A DNA stretch of 64,000 bases from DASZFV01 sp036494575 (GTDB lineage: Bacteria; Myxococcota_A; Polyangia; Fen-1088), in contig DASXOE010000120.1 of assembly GCA_036494575.1 (NCBI GenBank), positions 1 through 64,000 of the forward strand, written 5' to 3'. Below, one piece after another: positions 1-8,388 of the stretch (the first letter of the stretch is position 1; each line of letters starts with the position of its first letter). Made by a program: the position numbers and the translations under genes. The notes below the pieces were generated by a model that did no database searches, was not told where the DNA came from, and saw nothing but the letters and a program-made list of their open reading frames with translations.

Positions 1-65
1 GCGAGCCCCGCGGCGAGGAGGATGACGAGCGAGGCCCGCGCGGTCTTGGCTGGACGGCCGCGCAC
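1..65 (-). CDS. Partial gene: signal-peptide N-terminus of an exported protein
   Basis: Only the first 21 codons are inside the window. A GTG start lies 5 bases after the stop of the preceding minus-strand gene, which suggests an operon. The residues begin MRGRPAKTARASLVILLAAG, a basic n-region followed by a hydrophobic core, as in a Sec signal peptide or lipoprotein leader. The mature protein is off the left edge, so no function can be given. The case rests on spacing and the leader only. Confidence 0.4.
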   Translation of the reverse strand, partial: MRGRPAKTARASLVILLAAGL

Positions 66-70
66 GTCCG

Positions 71-787
71 TCAGTTGGGGGGAACGAGCTCGGGGGGGGC
101 GGGGCTGTCCAGATCGCGGCGGTGGTCGTCTGGCGGCGCGAGCACCGACATGCGCATCAGCACGTCCTGGAGGCGGCGTTGATCCGCGCGCGTCTCGTAG
201 ACGCCGCGCAGATTGTTGAGCATGCGCAGCAGGATTTGCTTGCGCGTCGCCGGCTCGAGGCGGCGCGGGTCGATGGGCCCGTCGTCGCCCGTGGCGCGCT
301 GATAGAGCGCATGCAGGTCGTCCTCGTCGAGGGGCACGCCTTCGAACGGGTCGATGAAGACCGCGCCGCCCGGAGTCGGGCTGCGCACGAGGAAGTGGCC
401 GGGGTAGGAGACGCCGCGCGCCTCGACGCCCACGCGCCGGCACACCTCGATGAGCACGACGCCCAGCGTGATGGGGATGCCCGTGCGGCGGTCGAGAACC
501 TCGTTGAGGAAGCTGTTGCGCGGGTCGTAGTAGTCGTCCGAGTTGCCGTGGAAACCGAGGTCGCCGTAGAGGACGCGCAGCACGGTGGCCATGGGCGGGT
601 CGGCCGGCGCCTGCCCGAGGGCGCGCCGCGCGCGCGCCGCGAAGCGATCGAGCGCCGCGATGTACGAGGGAATGTCGAGCCCGGGGTACTCCCCCTCGGC
701 GATCATGAGCGCGGCCTGGGCCAGGTCGACGGTCGCGTCCGGCCGCCCCACGACGTGGGCGAACAGGCTCAGGTCGGCCTCGTTCAT
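71..787 (-). CDS. SirB1-family transglutaminase-like protein
   Basis: A 238-residue protein of the SirB1/YchA family (transglutaminase-like core plus TPR-like tail). The family signature is clear in the middle: NSFLNEVLDRRTGIPITLGV, then CRRVGVEARGVSYPGHFLVR, then FIDPFEG. These segments hold the Cys and His expected of a transglutaminase-like fold. The C-terminal part (LLRMLNNLRGVYETRADQRR) matches the helical TPR-like region of the family. It is cytosolic with no signal peptide. SirB1 members often sit near prfA/prmC, but here the gene follows recQ by 88 bases and precedes an exported protein by 5 bases. The biochemical role of the family is not firmly established. Confidence 0.85.
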   Translation of the reverse strand: MNEADLSLFAHVVGRPDATVDLAQAALMIAEGEYPGLDIPSYIAALDRFAARARRALGQAPADPPMATVLRVLYGDLGFHGNSDDYYDPRNSFLNEVLDRRTGIPITLGVVLIEVCRRVGVEARGVSYPGHFLVRSPTPGGAVFIDPFEGVPLDEDDLHALYQRATGDDGPIDPRRLEPATRKQILLRMLNNLRGVYETRADQRRLQDVLMRMSVLAPPDDHRRDLDSPAPPELVPPN

Positions 788-875
788 GCTCGCAGCATAA
801 CCAGATTCGTCCCCGTCTCAAGTGCGTGTGATCAACGCGCGCGGGCGCGATCGGCGCGCCGTTCTGACCAGCGGG

Positions 876-2711
876 TCAACCAGCCAAGATCGCGAGGAAC
901 TTGGCGCCGTAGAGCTCGACCTTCTTGGGACCCACGCCCGGGATCTCGAGCAGCTCGGCCTCGGTGCGCGGACGGCGCTCGGCGAGATGGACGAGCGTCG
1001 CGTCGCTGAACACGATGTAGGCGGGCACGCCGCGCGCGTCGGCGATGGTCCTGCGCAGCGCCTTGAGAGCGAGGTACAGCTCCGCGTCCAGATCGTCGCC
1101 GGTCGGCGCGGGCGCGAGCCGCGCGCGACGCGAGCGCGGGATCACGGGCGCGGCCGCCACGGCCTCGCCGAGGACGTCGTACCCGCCGCACACGTCGCAC
1201 GACGTCTCGCACGGAGGCATGCGCTCGCCGAGGTAGCGCGTCACGGCCTCGTGCCGGCACGCCCGCGCCGCCGCGAGCCGGAACATCTCGCGTACCTGCG
1301 CGCGCTGGCGCTCCGCGACGGCGGCCTCGACGTCGTCGCTGAAGCGGTCGTAGCTTACGACGTCGGCCCACGAGTAAAACAGCACGCAGTCGCTCGCGAG
1401 GCCGTCGCGCCCGGCGCGCCCGATCTCCTGGTAATAGCCCTCGATCGAGCGCGGCATGTCCCGGTGGATGACGTAGCGGACGTTCGATTTGTCGATGCCC
1501 ATGCCGAAGGCCACCGTCGCGACGACGACGTCGACGCGGTCGCGCCGGAAGTCTTCTTGCGCGCCGTTGCGCGCCGCCGCATCGAGACCGGCGTGGTAGA
1601 CGGCGGCGCGCACGCCGTGCTCGCGCAGGAAGGCCGCCGTGCTCTCCGTCGACTTGCGCGACAGGCAATAGACGATGCCGCTCTGCCCGGAGCGCGCGCG
1701 CACGAGGCGCAGGATGCCGTCGCGCACGCGCGGTGCGCGCGGGCCCGCGACGTCCGCGTTCTCCCCGGCGGTCGGCTCGCCCTTGCGGTAGACCGAGATG
1801 CGCAGGTTGGGTCGGAAGAAGCTGCCGCGGAAGCTGGCCGGTTCCACCATGCCGAGCTGTTCGATGATGTCGGCCGTGACGCCCGGCGTGGCCGTCGCTG
1901 TGAGGGCCAGGACGGGCACGCCGCCAAAGCGCGCCTTGAGCCCCGCGAGGTTGCGGTAGGCGGGCCGGAAGTCGTGTCCCCACTGGCTGATGCAGTGAGC
2001 CTCGTCGACCGCGATGAGGCGCAGGTCCAGCCGGCCGAGCACGTGCCCGACCGACGCCTCGATGCCCTCGGGCGCCGCGTAGCAGAGCTCGTACTCGCCG
2101 GCCGCGAGCGCCTGGACGCGCCGCCGCCGCTCCTCGAGCTCGAGCGTCGAGTTCAAGAACGTCGCGCGCAGGCCGACCTCGGTGACCGCGTCCACCTGAT
2201 CCTTCATGAGCGCGACCAGCGGCGAGACGACCAGCGTCGTGCCGCCCAGCACGCGCGCGGGAATCTGGTAGGTGAGCGACTTGCCCGCGCCCGTCGGCAT
2301 GACGCCCACGCAGTCGCGGCCCGCCAGCACGGCCGTGATGATCTCCTCTTGCCCCGCTCGAAACGCGTCGAAGCCGAAGACCTCGCGCAAAACGGCGCGC
2401 GCCGTGGCTGTTTGATCTGACGGGAGGCTCTCGCCCCCCGGTCCCCCTCGCTCGCTCCGCGCGGCGAAGCCGCGCTGCGCTCGGAGCTGGAGTTGGGTCG
2501 CCGCGGTCTTGAGCGCGCCAGAGACCTCCTTGAGCGCAGTGAGCGCGGCCTGGCCGAAGAGCTCGGGGCGCGCGCGGAAGACGTCGCGCAGGCGCGCGAG
2601 CTCGGCGCTGCAGCTGGCGCGCAAGTCGGGATCGAGGCAGTTTCCGCCGCGCCATCGGGAGGCCAGCGCCCGGGCATTGGCGTCGATCTCGGCGGCGACC
2701 GTCACGGACAT
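876..2711 (-). CDS. recQ: ATP-dependent DNA helicase RecQ
   Basis: RecQ 3'-5' DNA helicase, 611 residues, close to the usual length. Walker A is PTGAGKS (about residues 139-145). The DEAH box and aromatic-rich loop read VDEAHCISQWGHDFR, and helicase motif VI is YYQEIGRAGRDG. The RecQ zinc-binding cysteines follow (ACRHEA...PCETSCDVC), and an HRDC domain with a GVGPKK hairpin closes the protein. The ATG start is the first good one after the upstream permease stop; the frame is open further upstream, so the start is not certain. About 100 residues precede the helicase domain, more than usual. Residues 80-97 (Arg/Gly/Glu/Ser-rich) are encoded by a palindromic GC element resembling one after fabV (see repeat entries). 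Confidence 0.93.
   Translation of the reverse strand: MSVTVAAEIDANARALASRWRGGNCLDPDLRASCSAELARLRDVFRARPELFGQAALTALKEVSGALKTAATQLQLRAQRGFAARSERGGPGGESLPSDQTATARAVLREVFGFDAFRAGQEEIITAVLAGRDCVGVMPTGAGKSLTYQIPARVLGGTTLVVSPLVALMKDQVDAVTEVGLRATFLNSTLELEERRRRVQALAAGEYELCYAAPEGIEASVGHVLGRLDLRLIAVDEAHCISQWGHDFRPAYRNLAGLKARFGGVPVLALTATATPGVTADIIEQLGMVEPASFRGSFFRPNLRISVYRKGEPTAGENADVAGPRAPRVRDGILRLVRARSGQSGIVYCLSRKSTESTAAFLREHGVRAAVYHAGLDAAARNGAQEDFRRDRVDVVVATVAFGMGIDKSNVRYVIHRDMPRSIEGYYQEIGRAGRDGLASDCVLFYSWADVVSYDRFSDDVEAAVAERQRAQVREMFRLAAARACRHEAVTRYLGERMPPCETSCDVCGGYDVLGEAVAAAPVIPRSRRARLAPAPTGDDLDAELYLALKALRRTIADARGVPAYIVFSDATLVHLAERRPRTEAELLEIPGVGPKKVELYGAKFLAILAG
2422..2480. repeat. Palindromic GC element inside recQ
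   Basis: A GC-rich segment containing a 7-base hairpin, GCGCGGC-GAA-GCCGCGC (2459-2475), flanked by a run of C-rich sequence and ending TGCGCTCGGAG. Its order of blocks (GGGAGG, C-rich run, CCGCGCGG, GCGAAGC hairpin, CTGCG, TCC/TCGGAG) parallels the intergenic sequence at 8283-8370. It encodes a low-complexity Arg/Gly/Ser stretch of RecQ between the N-terminal extension and the helicase core. This is consistent with an in-frame insertion of a small palindromic repeat. Only two copies are visible, so the repeat family is an inference. Confidence 0.4.
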
Positions 2712-2806
2712 CGTGCTTTCGTTTTCGACCGACTCCACTTCGAGTTGCCTGCAGACGAGGTTGCCAGAGTAGCGCTCGGACTCCAAGAAGTCGCACTCGA
2801 ACGTCG

Positions 2807-3619
2807 TCAGGAGCTCGCCGACGTGTACATGCGCAGCGCCCGGCCCCAGATGGCGCGCGCGAGGGCGGCGAACGCCAGGCCGCCCAGCCAGGCGAGGGCG
2901 GCGTTGCGGACCGAGAGCCGCCCGAGCAGCGCGAGCGCCGGGTAGGTCGTCATGAGCGCGAGCGGAAAGACGAACGTGAAGAGGTAGTAAAGCGTGCCCT
3001 TGAAGATCGTGATGGGCCAGCGGCCGGCGTCGAACAGCGACTGGAAGAGGTACGAGAGGTTGTCGACCTTCACGACCCAGAAGGCGGCGCTCACGACGAG
3101 GATCCAGAACGAGTAGAGGACGATGATGGCGAGGACGAGGAAGAGGACGCCGAGGAGCAGCTCCTTGGGCCCGGGCCACCGCCCGAGGTGCGCGAAGGCG
3201 TAGACGAAGATGCCGAGCGCGCCCACGACGTCGATGATGCGCCAGGGCTCGAACTTGGCCGTCGATACCAAGAACTGCGCGTCGGCGGGCTTGAGCAGCA
3301 CGAAGTCGAGCGTGCCGCGCCGCACGTGCTCGACGACCGCCGTGAGGCTCGGGCTGACGCCGCCCTCGAGGACCGCGCGCACGAGCGTGAACCAGCCCAC
3401 GACGACGAGCGCCTCGGAGAACGACCAGCCCGCGACGGTCTGGCGCGCGCCGAAGACGACGAAGAGCGGCAGCAGCGTCACGCTCATCCACAGGGCCGTC
3501 ACGAAGCCGCGCACGACGAAATCCCCCCGGTACTGCATGGCCGTGATGGCCGACATGCGGACCTGAACGCCCAGCAGCCGGCCGTAGCGCACGATCGTCT
3601 TTGCCCCGGCCGCCGTCAC
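2807..3619 (-). CDS. ABC-2 type transporter permease (second subunit)
   Basis: A 270-residue integral membrane protein with about six hydrophobic segments, for example ALWMSVTLLPLFVVFG, ELLLGVLFLVLAIIVLYSFW and YYLFTFVFPLALMTTYPALA. It resembles the COG3694 permease family (268 residues is typical), which is always found with a COG4587 permease and a COG4586 ATPase; both lie directly upstream. The GTG start lies 11 bases after the stop of the preceding permease and has a GGAG ribosome site 8 bases upstream. The longer open frame upstream is antisense or out-of-frame noise over the first permease. The transported substrate is unknown. Confidence 0.85.
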   Translation of the reverse strand: MTAAGAKTIVRYGRLLGVQVRMSAITAMQYRGDFVVRGFVTALWMSVTLLPLFVVFGARQTVAGWSFSEALVVVGWFTLVRAVLEGGVSPSLTAVVEHVRRGTLDFVLLKPADAQFLVSTAKFEPWRIIDVVGALGIFVYAFAHLGRWPGPKELLLGVLFLVLAIIVLYSFWILVVSAAFWVVKVDNLSYLFQSLFDAGRWPITIFKGTLYYLFTFVFPLALMTTYPALALLGRLSVRNAALAWLGGLAFAALARAIWGRALRMYTSASS

Positions 3620-3630
3620 GCGTGCGTCTC

Positions 3631-4488
3631 CTAGCCTCCAAAGGCGGCGAATCGCCGCACGCCCGCGCGCCACACCAGCATCGCGCACGCGAACAGCACG
3701 AGGACGTAGCCCCATTGGACGGCGAGCTGCCGCAGCGCCGCCGCCGGGGCCACGAGCCCGATGAGGACCTCGACGGGGAACCCGAGCATGAAGCGCAGCG
3801 GCAGCACGGCGGCCGCGCGGCCGATCCACGACGGCAGCGCCTCGAGCGGGATGAGGTAGCCCGAGAAGACCGCGTGCACGGCCAGCCACAGCTCGAAGAC
3901 GGCGACGGCGCTCTCGACGAAGAAGGCCAGCGCGCCCACGAGCACCATCGTGAAGAAGATGAGCAGCCAGGCGCCCAGCAGCGACGCCGCGAAGATGCCC
4001 ATGAGCGCCGGATCGTGCAAGGCCAGGCGATCGCCCGCCGCCGCGATCATGATGGCGAGGATGGGGGACACGACGATGGCGCGCATGGGCACGCCCGCGA
4101 GGTGCTGGGCCGCGTAGGCGAAGACCGGGTGGACGGGGCGCAAGAGGCGCGACGAGAGCGTGCCGTCGCGGATCTCCATCGACATCTGCCACACGACCCA
4201 CGTGCTCGTCAGCAGGCGCACGGCGAGCACGCCCAGGTAGTAGGCGGTGAACTCGCGCTGGTCGAAGCGCCCCACCGGGCCCTCGGCGGCCACGGCGTGC
4301 CAGATCGCCAGCATGACGAGCGGCATGTTCGTCGTGAGGATCCAGACCACGAACTCGGCGCGGTAGGCGACGATCTCGGCGAGGCCGACGCGGAACAGCG
4401 TCGGGAAAGCGCGCGCCGCGTGGCGCAGGCGCTCTGCCGCGGGCGGCGGCGCCGGGCCGGCGGCGGGGCTGCACGCCGCGGCGCTCAA
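3631..4488 (-). CDS. ABC-2 type transporter permease (first subunit)
   Basis: About 285 residues with six predicted membrane segments (VVWILTTNMPLVMLAIWHAV, ILAIMIAAAG, ASLLGAWLLIFFTMVLVGAL, WGYVLVLFACAMLVWRAG). The conserved motif EIRDGTLSSRLLRPVHP between the early helices is typical of the COG4587 permease family. The proposed TTG start overlaps the ATPase stop as TTGA, so the two are probably translationally coupled; no good Shine-Dalgarno is visible, and a start a few codons downstream is possible. It forms the membrane channel with the next permease. Family knowledge supports an efflux role; the substrate cannot be read from the sequence. Confidence 0.83.
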   Translation of the reverse strand: MSAAACSPAAGPAPPPAAERLRHAARAFPTLFRVGLAEIVAYRAEFVVWILTTNMPLVMLAIWHAVAAEGPVGRFDQREFTAYYLGVLAVRLLTSTWVVWQMSMEIRDGTLSSRLLRPVHPVFAYAAQHLAGVPMRAIVVSPILAIMIAAAGDRLALHDPALMGIFAASLLGAWLLIFFTMVLVGALAFFVESAVAVFELWLAVHAVFSGYLIPLEALPSWIGRAAAVLPLRFMLGFPVEVLIGLVAPAAALRQLAVQWGYVLVLFACAMLVWRAGVRRFAAFGG

Positions 4489-5489
4489 GGAGGCGCGCGC
4501 GCGTCGCCGCGCGCCTCCTTGGGCACGCCGCGGAAGAGCTCCTGCATGACCTCCTCGAGCGGCGGATCCTCGACGGTGAGATCGACGACGGGCAGCGCCG
4601 CCAGGGCGTCGCGCACGACGCCCGCGAGCCGCGCGCCCGGCACCGACAGAATCACCTGCACGCCGTCCGCGGATACGATCGTGCCGAGCTTCTCGAGCGC
4701 CTCGCGCGCGGCGGGCTGCGCCAGGCGGATCGTGACGCGCTTGTCGGGGCGCACGCGCCGCACGAGCTCCTTGAGGTCGCCGTCGTAGATGAGCCGCCCG
4801 TGGTCGATCACGACGACGCGCGGGCACAGCGCGACGACGTCGTCCATATAGTGGCTCGTCAGCAGCACGGTGGCGCCCGTGCGCTCGTTGTACCCGCGCA
4901 CGAACTCGCGCATCTTGGCCTGCATCGCGACGTCGAGGCCGATCGTCGGCTCGTCGAGGAACAGCACGCGCGGTTTGTGCAGCAGCGCCGCGACGAGCTC
5001 GCACTTCATGCGCTCGCCGAGCGACAGCTGGCGCGTCGGCTTGTTGACGAGATCGCCGATCTCGAGCAGCTCGACGAGCGACGCCACGGTGGCGTCGGCC
5101 TCTGCGCGCGGCACGTCGTAGATCGCGCGGTTCATGGCGTAGGTCTCGGAGGGCGGCAGATCCCACAGGAGCTGCTGCTTCTGGCCCATGACGAGCGTGA
5201 TCATCTTGAGGAAGCGCGGGTCGCGCGTGTGGGGCACGAACCCGCCCACGCGCGCCGCGCCCGACGTCGGGTGCAAGAGGCCGGCGAGCACCTTGAGGGT
5301 CGTGGTCTTGCCGGCGCCGTTCGGCCCGAGGAACCCCACGCGTTCGCCGCCCTCGATGCGGAACGACAGGCCGTCGACCGCCTTGACCTCCTCGTAGTGC
5401 CGGCGCAGCACGGAACGCAGCGCGGCGGCCACGCCCGGAGCACGCTTGTGCACCCGGTAGGTCTTCGTGAGCGTCTCGACCTCAATCAC
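4485..5489 (-). CDS. ABC transporter ATP-binding protein (ABC-2 exporter)
   Basis: A 334-residue ATPase of the COG4586 type. Walker A is GPNGAGKTT, the Q-loop region is GQKQQLLWDL, the ABC signature is LSLGERMKCE, Walker B is RVLFLDEPTIGLD, and the switch His is in LLTSHYMDD. A roughly 100-residue C-terminal domain after the ATPase core matches drug-export subfamily ATPases. A GTG start is used (protein begins MIEVETLTKTYRV). It drives the two permeases encoded immediately downstream. The gene is divergent from thioredoxin across 66 bases, so the two promoters must be packed together. Confidence 0.9.
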   Translation of the reverse strand: MIEVETLTKTYRVHKRAPGVAAALRSVLRRHYEEVKAVDGLSFRIEGGERVGFLGPNGAGKTTTLKVLAGLLHPTSGAARVGGFVPHTRDPRFLKMITLVMGQKQQLLWDLPPSETYAMNRAIYDVPRAEADATVASLVELLEIGDLVNKPTRQLSLGERMKCELVAALLHKPRVLFLDEPTIGLDVAMQAKMREFVRGYNERTGATVLLTSHYMDDVVALCPRVVVIDHGRLIYDGDLKELVRRVRPDKRVTIRLAQPAAREALEKLGTIVSADGVQVILSVPGARLAGVVRDALAALPVVDLTVEDPPLEEVMQELFRGVPKEARGDARAPP

Positions 5490-5555
5490 GGGGCTGAACG
5501 TAACGCGAGGAGGAATGCGGCATCTGACGTGTATGCTGCGAACGAGGAGATCGGC

Positions 5556-5975
5556 ATGGCAACCGTGACGCTGACGACCCAGAACTTCCAGGAGCACGTC
5601 GAGAAACCGGGCATTCTGGTCATCGATTGGTGGGCCACATGGTGCGGTCCCTGCAGGGCCTTCGCGCCAATCTACGAGAAGGCCTCCGACAAGTACACCG
5701 ACGTCGTGTTCGGCAAGATCGACACCGACGCCGAGCAGGAGCTGGCCGCCACCTTCGAGATCCGCTCGATCCCGACGCTCATGGTGTTCCGCGACCAGGT
5801 GCTCGTCTTCGCGCGTCCGGGGATGATTCCGGGCGCGGCGCTCGAGGATCTCGTCGACAAGGTCAAGGCGCTCGACATGGTCGAGGTCCAGCGCAAGGTG
5901 GCGGAGCAGGAGGCCGAGCACGCGCGCCAGGAATCTCCCGAGAGTAAGGACGACAAGGCCAGCTCGGGCGGATGA
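5556..5975 (+). CDS. Thioredoxin
   Basis: Thioredoxin of 139 residues with the active site WCGPC at residues 29-33 and the cis-proline segment RSIPTLMVF. The fold is complete by about residue 108. The last 30 residues form a charged, Glu/Lys/Ser-rich tail that ordinary thioredoxins lack. A ribosome site GAGGAGA (5544-5550) precedes the ATG. It is a cytosolic thiol-disulfide reductant. It stands alone between the ABC exporter and an FHA gene, with no thioredoxin reductase nearby. The charged tail could be a localisation or interaction element, which is inference. Confidence 0.93.
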   Translation: MATVTLTTQNFQEHVEKPGILVIDWWATWCGPCRAFAPIYEKASDKYTDVVFGKIDTDAEQELAATFEIRSIPTLMVFRDQVLVFARPGMIPGAALEDLVDKVKALDMVEVQRKVAEQEAEHARQESPESKDDKASSGG

Positions 5976-6021
5976 CGGACCGCGGTAGCCCCCATGGCCG
6001 CGCAGTGATATCCATGATCCG

Positions 6022-6534
6022 ATGCCGGTAGGCCACGTCGACGACTTCGTCCAGGAGCTGAGGCGGCTCGGAGAGGTGGCCTTCCGCAAGCGTCACGTCG
6101 CGCCCGTCCTCATCGTCACGGGCCGCGCGACGCGCGGCGAGCGCGCCCAGACCGACGAGGTGACGCGCGTGACCTCGCTCAAGGGGTCGGGCAAGCACCG
6201 CGCGAGCCTCGCGCTCGTTCACCGCGTCTTCCCGCTCGCCAAGGCGCCGAATGCGCCCCTCGGCCCCGTCCTCGTGGGGCGCACCTCGGAGAACGACGTC
6301 CGCATCCCCGAGCACTCGATCTCGAAGCGTCACTGCGCCTTCGAGCTCAAGGACGGACTCATGACGGTCACCGACTGCGGCTCGACCAACGGCACGACGC
6401 TCAACGGCACGCCGCTCGAGTCCGGCGCCGCCGTGCCTCTGTGTGGCGGCGAGCAGATCACGATGGGCCGTTTCACGTTCGTGTACGAGACGCCCGCGGG
6501 CTTCCTCGAGTTCGTGAGCGGCCTCGTGAAATAG
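6022..6534 (+). CDS. FHA-domain protein
   Basis: A 170-residue cytosolic protein. The forkhead-associated domain spans about residues 75-155: VLVGRTSENDVRIP, SISKRHCAFE and CGSTNGTTLNG are the conserved phosphothreonine-binding loops (GR, SxxH and NG). The N-terminal 70 residues (HVDDFVQELRRLG...) are not recognised. FHA domains bind phosphothreonine, which fits the Ser/Thr kinase signalling common in myxobacteria, though no active kinase is adjacent. The gene ends 3 bases before the convergent uspA stop. Confidence 0.88.
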   Translation: MPVGHVDDFVQELRRLGEVAFRKRHVAPVLIVTGRATRGERAQTDEVTRVTSLKGSGKHRASLALVHRVFPLAKAPNAPLGPVLVGRTSENDVRIPEHSISKRHCAFELKDGLMTVTDCGSTNGTTLNGTPLESGAAVPLCGGEQITMGRFTFVYETPAGFLEFVSGLVK

Positions 6535-6537
6535 GTT

Positions 6538-7002
6538 TCAGGCGCGCGCTTCGCGGTGTGCGGGGAGCGTCAGCACGGGGCAGTGCGCGTGCTGCACGAC
6601 CTTCTCGGCGACGCTGCCTATCAAGACGTGGCCGAGGCCGCTGCGGCCGTGCGTGCCCATGATGATGAGGTCGGCGTGCGTCTTGTCCGCGTGGCCGACG
6701 ATCTCCTTGTCAGCCTGGCCGACGAGCACGGTGCTCTCGCAGGCGACGCCGCGCCCGCGCAACGATTTCTCCTGTGTCGCGAGGCGGCTCGAGGCCTCCT
6801 GCACGGCGGAGGCGATGTCGACCGGCAACGTCACGACCTCCATGGGCGGCGGCAAGGGGTACGTCATCTCCGTCGCGACATGGACCAGATCCACCGTCGC
6901 GCCGAGCTCGCGCGCGAAATCCAGGGCGGTCTCGATGGCCTCCGCCGAGAGCGCCGAGAAGTCCGTCGGCACGACGATCCTCTTGATGCTTTTCGGGTTC
7001 AT
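6538..7002 (-). CDS. Universal stress protein (UspA family)
   Basis: A 154-residue UspA-fold protein. It begins with IKRIVVPTDFSALS, whose Asp contacts ATP in the family, and ends with the nucleotide-binding loop IIMGTHGRSGLGHVLIGSVAEKVVQHAHCPVL (G2xG9xGS/T type). The glycine-rich loop suggests the ATP-binding subclass. It is cytosolic. It is divergent from fabV across 87 bases. General stress protection is the family role; the specific trigger is unknown. Confidence 0.93.
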   Translation of the reverse strand: MNPKSIKRIVVPTDFSALSAEAIETALDFARELGATVDLVHVATEMTYPLPPPMEVVTLPVDIASAVQEASSRLATQEKSLRGRGVACESTVLVGQADKEIVGHADKTHADLIIMGTHGRSGLGHVLIGSVAEKVVQHAHCPVLTLPAHREARA

Positions 7003-7089
7003 AATCGAAACCTAAGCACGCGGCAGCGCTGCGCAACCCGGGCCGCGCTTGACTGCCCGGGCGCGCCCTGGCAGGAAAGGCCGAGACGC

Positions 7090-8280
7090 ATGCCCCTTCA
7101 GACCGTCGCCGCGCGCATCCGTGGGTTCATTTGCCTCAACGCCCACCCCGAGGGCTGCGCCGCGAACGTCCGCGCGCAGGTCGCCGTCGCGCGCCGGGAC
7201 GCTCCTGGCGCCGGTCTCGGTCATGCGCTCGTCGTCGGGGCCAGCACGGGCTACGGCCTCTCGAGCCTCGTGACGACCGTGTTCGGCTACGGCGCGCGCG
7301 CCGTCGGCGTGTGCCTCGAGCGCGCTCCGCAGGGCGACAAGACGGCCTCGGCCGGCTGGTACAACCTGGCGGCGCTCGGCCGCCTCGCGCGCGAAGCGGG
7401 CCATGACGTCGCCACCGTCAATGGCGACGCCTACTCGGACGAGATCAAGGCGCAGACCATCGACCTGCTGAAAAAGCGCGGCGCCAAGCTCGACAGCGTC
7501 GTCTACAGCCTCGCGAGCCCCAAGCGCACGGACCCGAAGACAGGCGTCACGCACGCGTCGGTGCTCAAGCCGCTCGGCGCGCCCTTCGTGAGCAAGAGCA
7601 TCGGGCTCGGCAACGATCAGGTGCAGACCGTCGAGATCGCGCCCGCCACCGAGGCCGACGTCGAGGCCACGCGCAAGGTCATGGGCGGCGAGGACTGGGA
7701 GCTGTGGATGAGCGCCCTGCAGAGCGCCGACCTCCTCGCCAAGGGCTGTCGCGCCGTGGCCTACAGTTACATCGGCCCCGAGCTGACGTATCCCATCTAT
7801 CGCTCGGGCACGATCGGAAAGGCCAAGGAGCACCTCGAGCAGACGGCGCGGGCGCTCAGCGGCGAGCTCGGCGCGCGCCTCGGCGGCGCCGCCTACGTGA
7901 GCGTCAACAAGGCCCTCGTCACGCAGGCATCGAGCGCGATCCCCGTCGTGCCGCTCTACATCAGCCTGCTCTACAAGATCATGAAGGCCGAGGGCACGCA
8001 CGAGGGCACCGCCGAGCAGATGGCGCGCCTCTTCCGCGATCACCTCGCGCCCGGGCGAGCGCCCAAGCTGGACGCCGGCGGGCGCATCCGCATCGACGAT
8101 CTCGAGATGCAGACGCACGTCCAGCAGCGCGTCACCGAGCTCTGGGACCAGGTGACCACCGAGAACCTCTTCGCGCTCACGGACTACGCGGGCTTCAAGC
8201 GAGAGTTCCGCTCGCTCTTCGGCTTCGAGGTTCCGGGCGTCGACTACAGCGCCCCCGTCGAGACCGACATATCGATCTAG
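7090..8280 (+). CDS. fabV: Enoyl-[acyl-carrier-protein] reductase FabV
   Basis: FabV, 396 residues, the expected length for this FabI-unrelated enoyl-ACP reductase that completes each round of fatty-acid elongation with NADH. The dinucleotide loop is GASTGYG (residues 50-56). The catalytic Tyr-X8-Lys signature is YRSGTIGKAK (Tyr237, Lys246 by this numbering). The substrate-loop segment NDQVQTVEIAPAT and the C-terminal LTDYAGFKREFRSLFGFEVPGVDY are also family hallmarks. The ATG follows an AGGAAAGG stretch. FabV is typically insensitive to triclosan. A strong hairpin follows immediately after the stop. Confidence 0.96.
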   Translation: MPLQTVAARIRGFICLNAHPEGCAANVRAQVAVARRDAPGAGLGHALVVGASTGYGLSSLVTTVFGYGARAVGVCLERAPQGDKTASAGWYNLAALGRLAREAGHDVATVNGDAYSDEIKAQTIDLLKKRGAKLDSVVYSLASPKRTDPKTGVTHASVLKPLGAPFVSKSIGLGNDQVQTVEIAPATEADVEATRKVMGGEDWELWMSALQSADLLAKGCRAVAYSYIGPELTYPIYRSGTIGKAKEHLEQTARALSGELGARLGGAAYVSVNKALVTQASSAIPVVPLYISLLYKIMKAEGTHEGTAEQMARLFRDHLAPGRAPKLDAGGRIRIDDLEMQTHVQQRVTELWDQVTTENLFALTDYAGFKREFRSLFGFEVPGVDYSAPVETDISI

Positions 8281-8282
8281 AT

Positions 8283-8321
8283 GGGAGGGGAAAGGGTGGG
8301 GGCCCCCACCCTCCCCCTCCC
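8283..8321 (+). terminator. Hairpin after fabV
   Basis: Three bases past the fabV stop, GGGAGGGG (8283-8290) and GGGTGGGGG (8294-8302) pair with CCCCCACCC (8303-8311) and CCCCTCCC (8314-8321), giving 8 bp plus 9 bp interrupted by a small internal loop. It is followed by AAACCCTCC rather than a T-run. It should be very stable as RNA. A terminator or 3'-end stabiliser is the likely role. Confidence 0.55.
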
Positions 8322-8370
8322 AAACCCTCCCGCGCGGACTCCCGCGGGCGAAGCCCGCCTGCGTCCGAGT
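8283..8370. repeat. Intergenic palindromic GC element
   Basis: Beyond the fabV hairpin, the sequence continues with CCCGCGCGG, a second hairpin GCGGGC-GAA-GCCCGC (8344-8358) and TGCGTCCGAG. The block order resembles the GC element inside recQ at 2422-2480. It looks like a REP-like palindromic repeat; with two copies in 64 kb this needs a genome-wide search. Confidence 0.4.
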
Positions 8371-8388
8371 GGTGGTACTTTAGGGCTC

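Noticed and set aside
822..2420. Long plus-strand open frame of over 500 codons antisense to recQ
   Set aside because: It is Arg/His/Asp-rich with no family motif, and the minus strand encodes a complete RecQ. Long antisense frames are expected in GC-rich coding DNA.
2712..3641. N-terminal extension of about 300 residues on RecQ
   Set aside because: The frame is open but overlaps the ABC permease out of frame and has Arg-rich composition. ATG at 2711 gives a normal RecQ length.
8281..8388. N-terminal extension of the small Cys protein starting at 8281
   Set aside because: The extension is the palindromic intergenic element directly after the fabV stop; GTG at 8389 is more credible.
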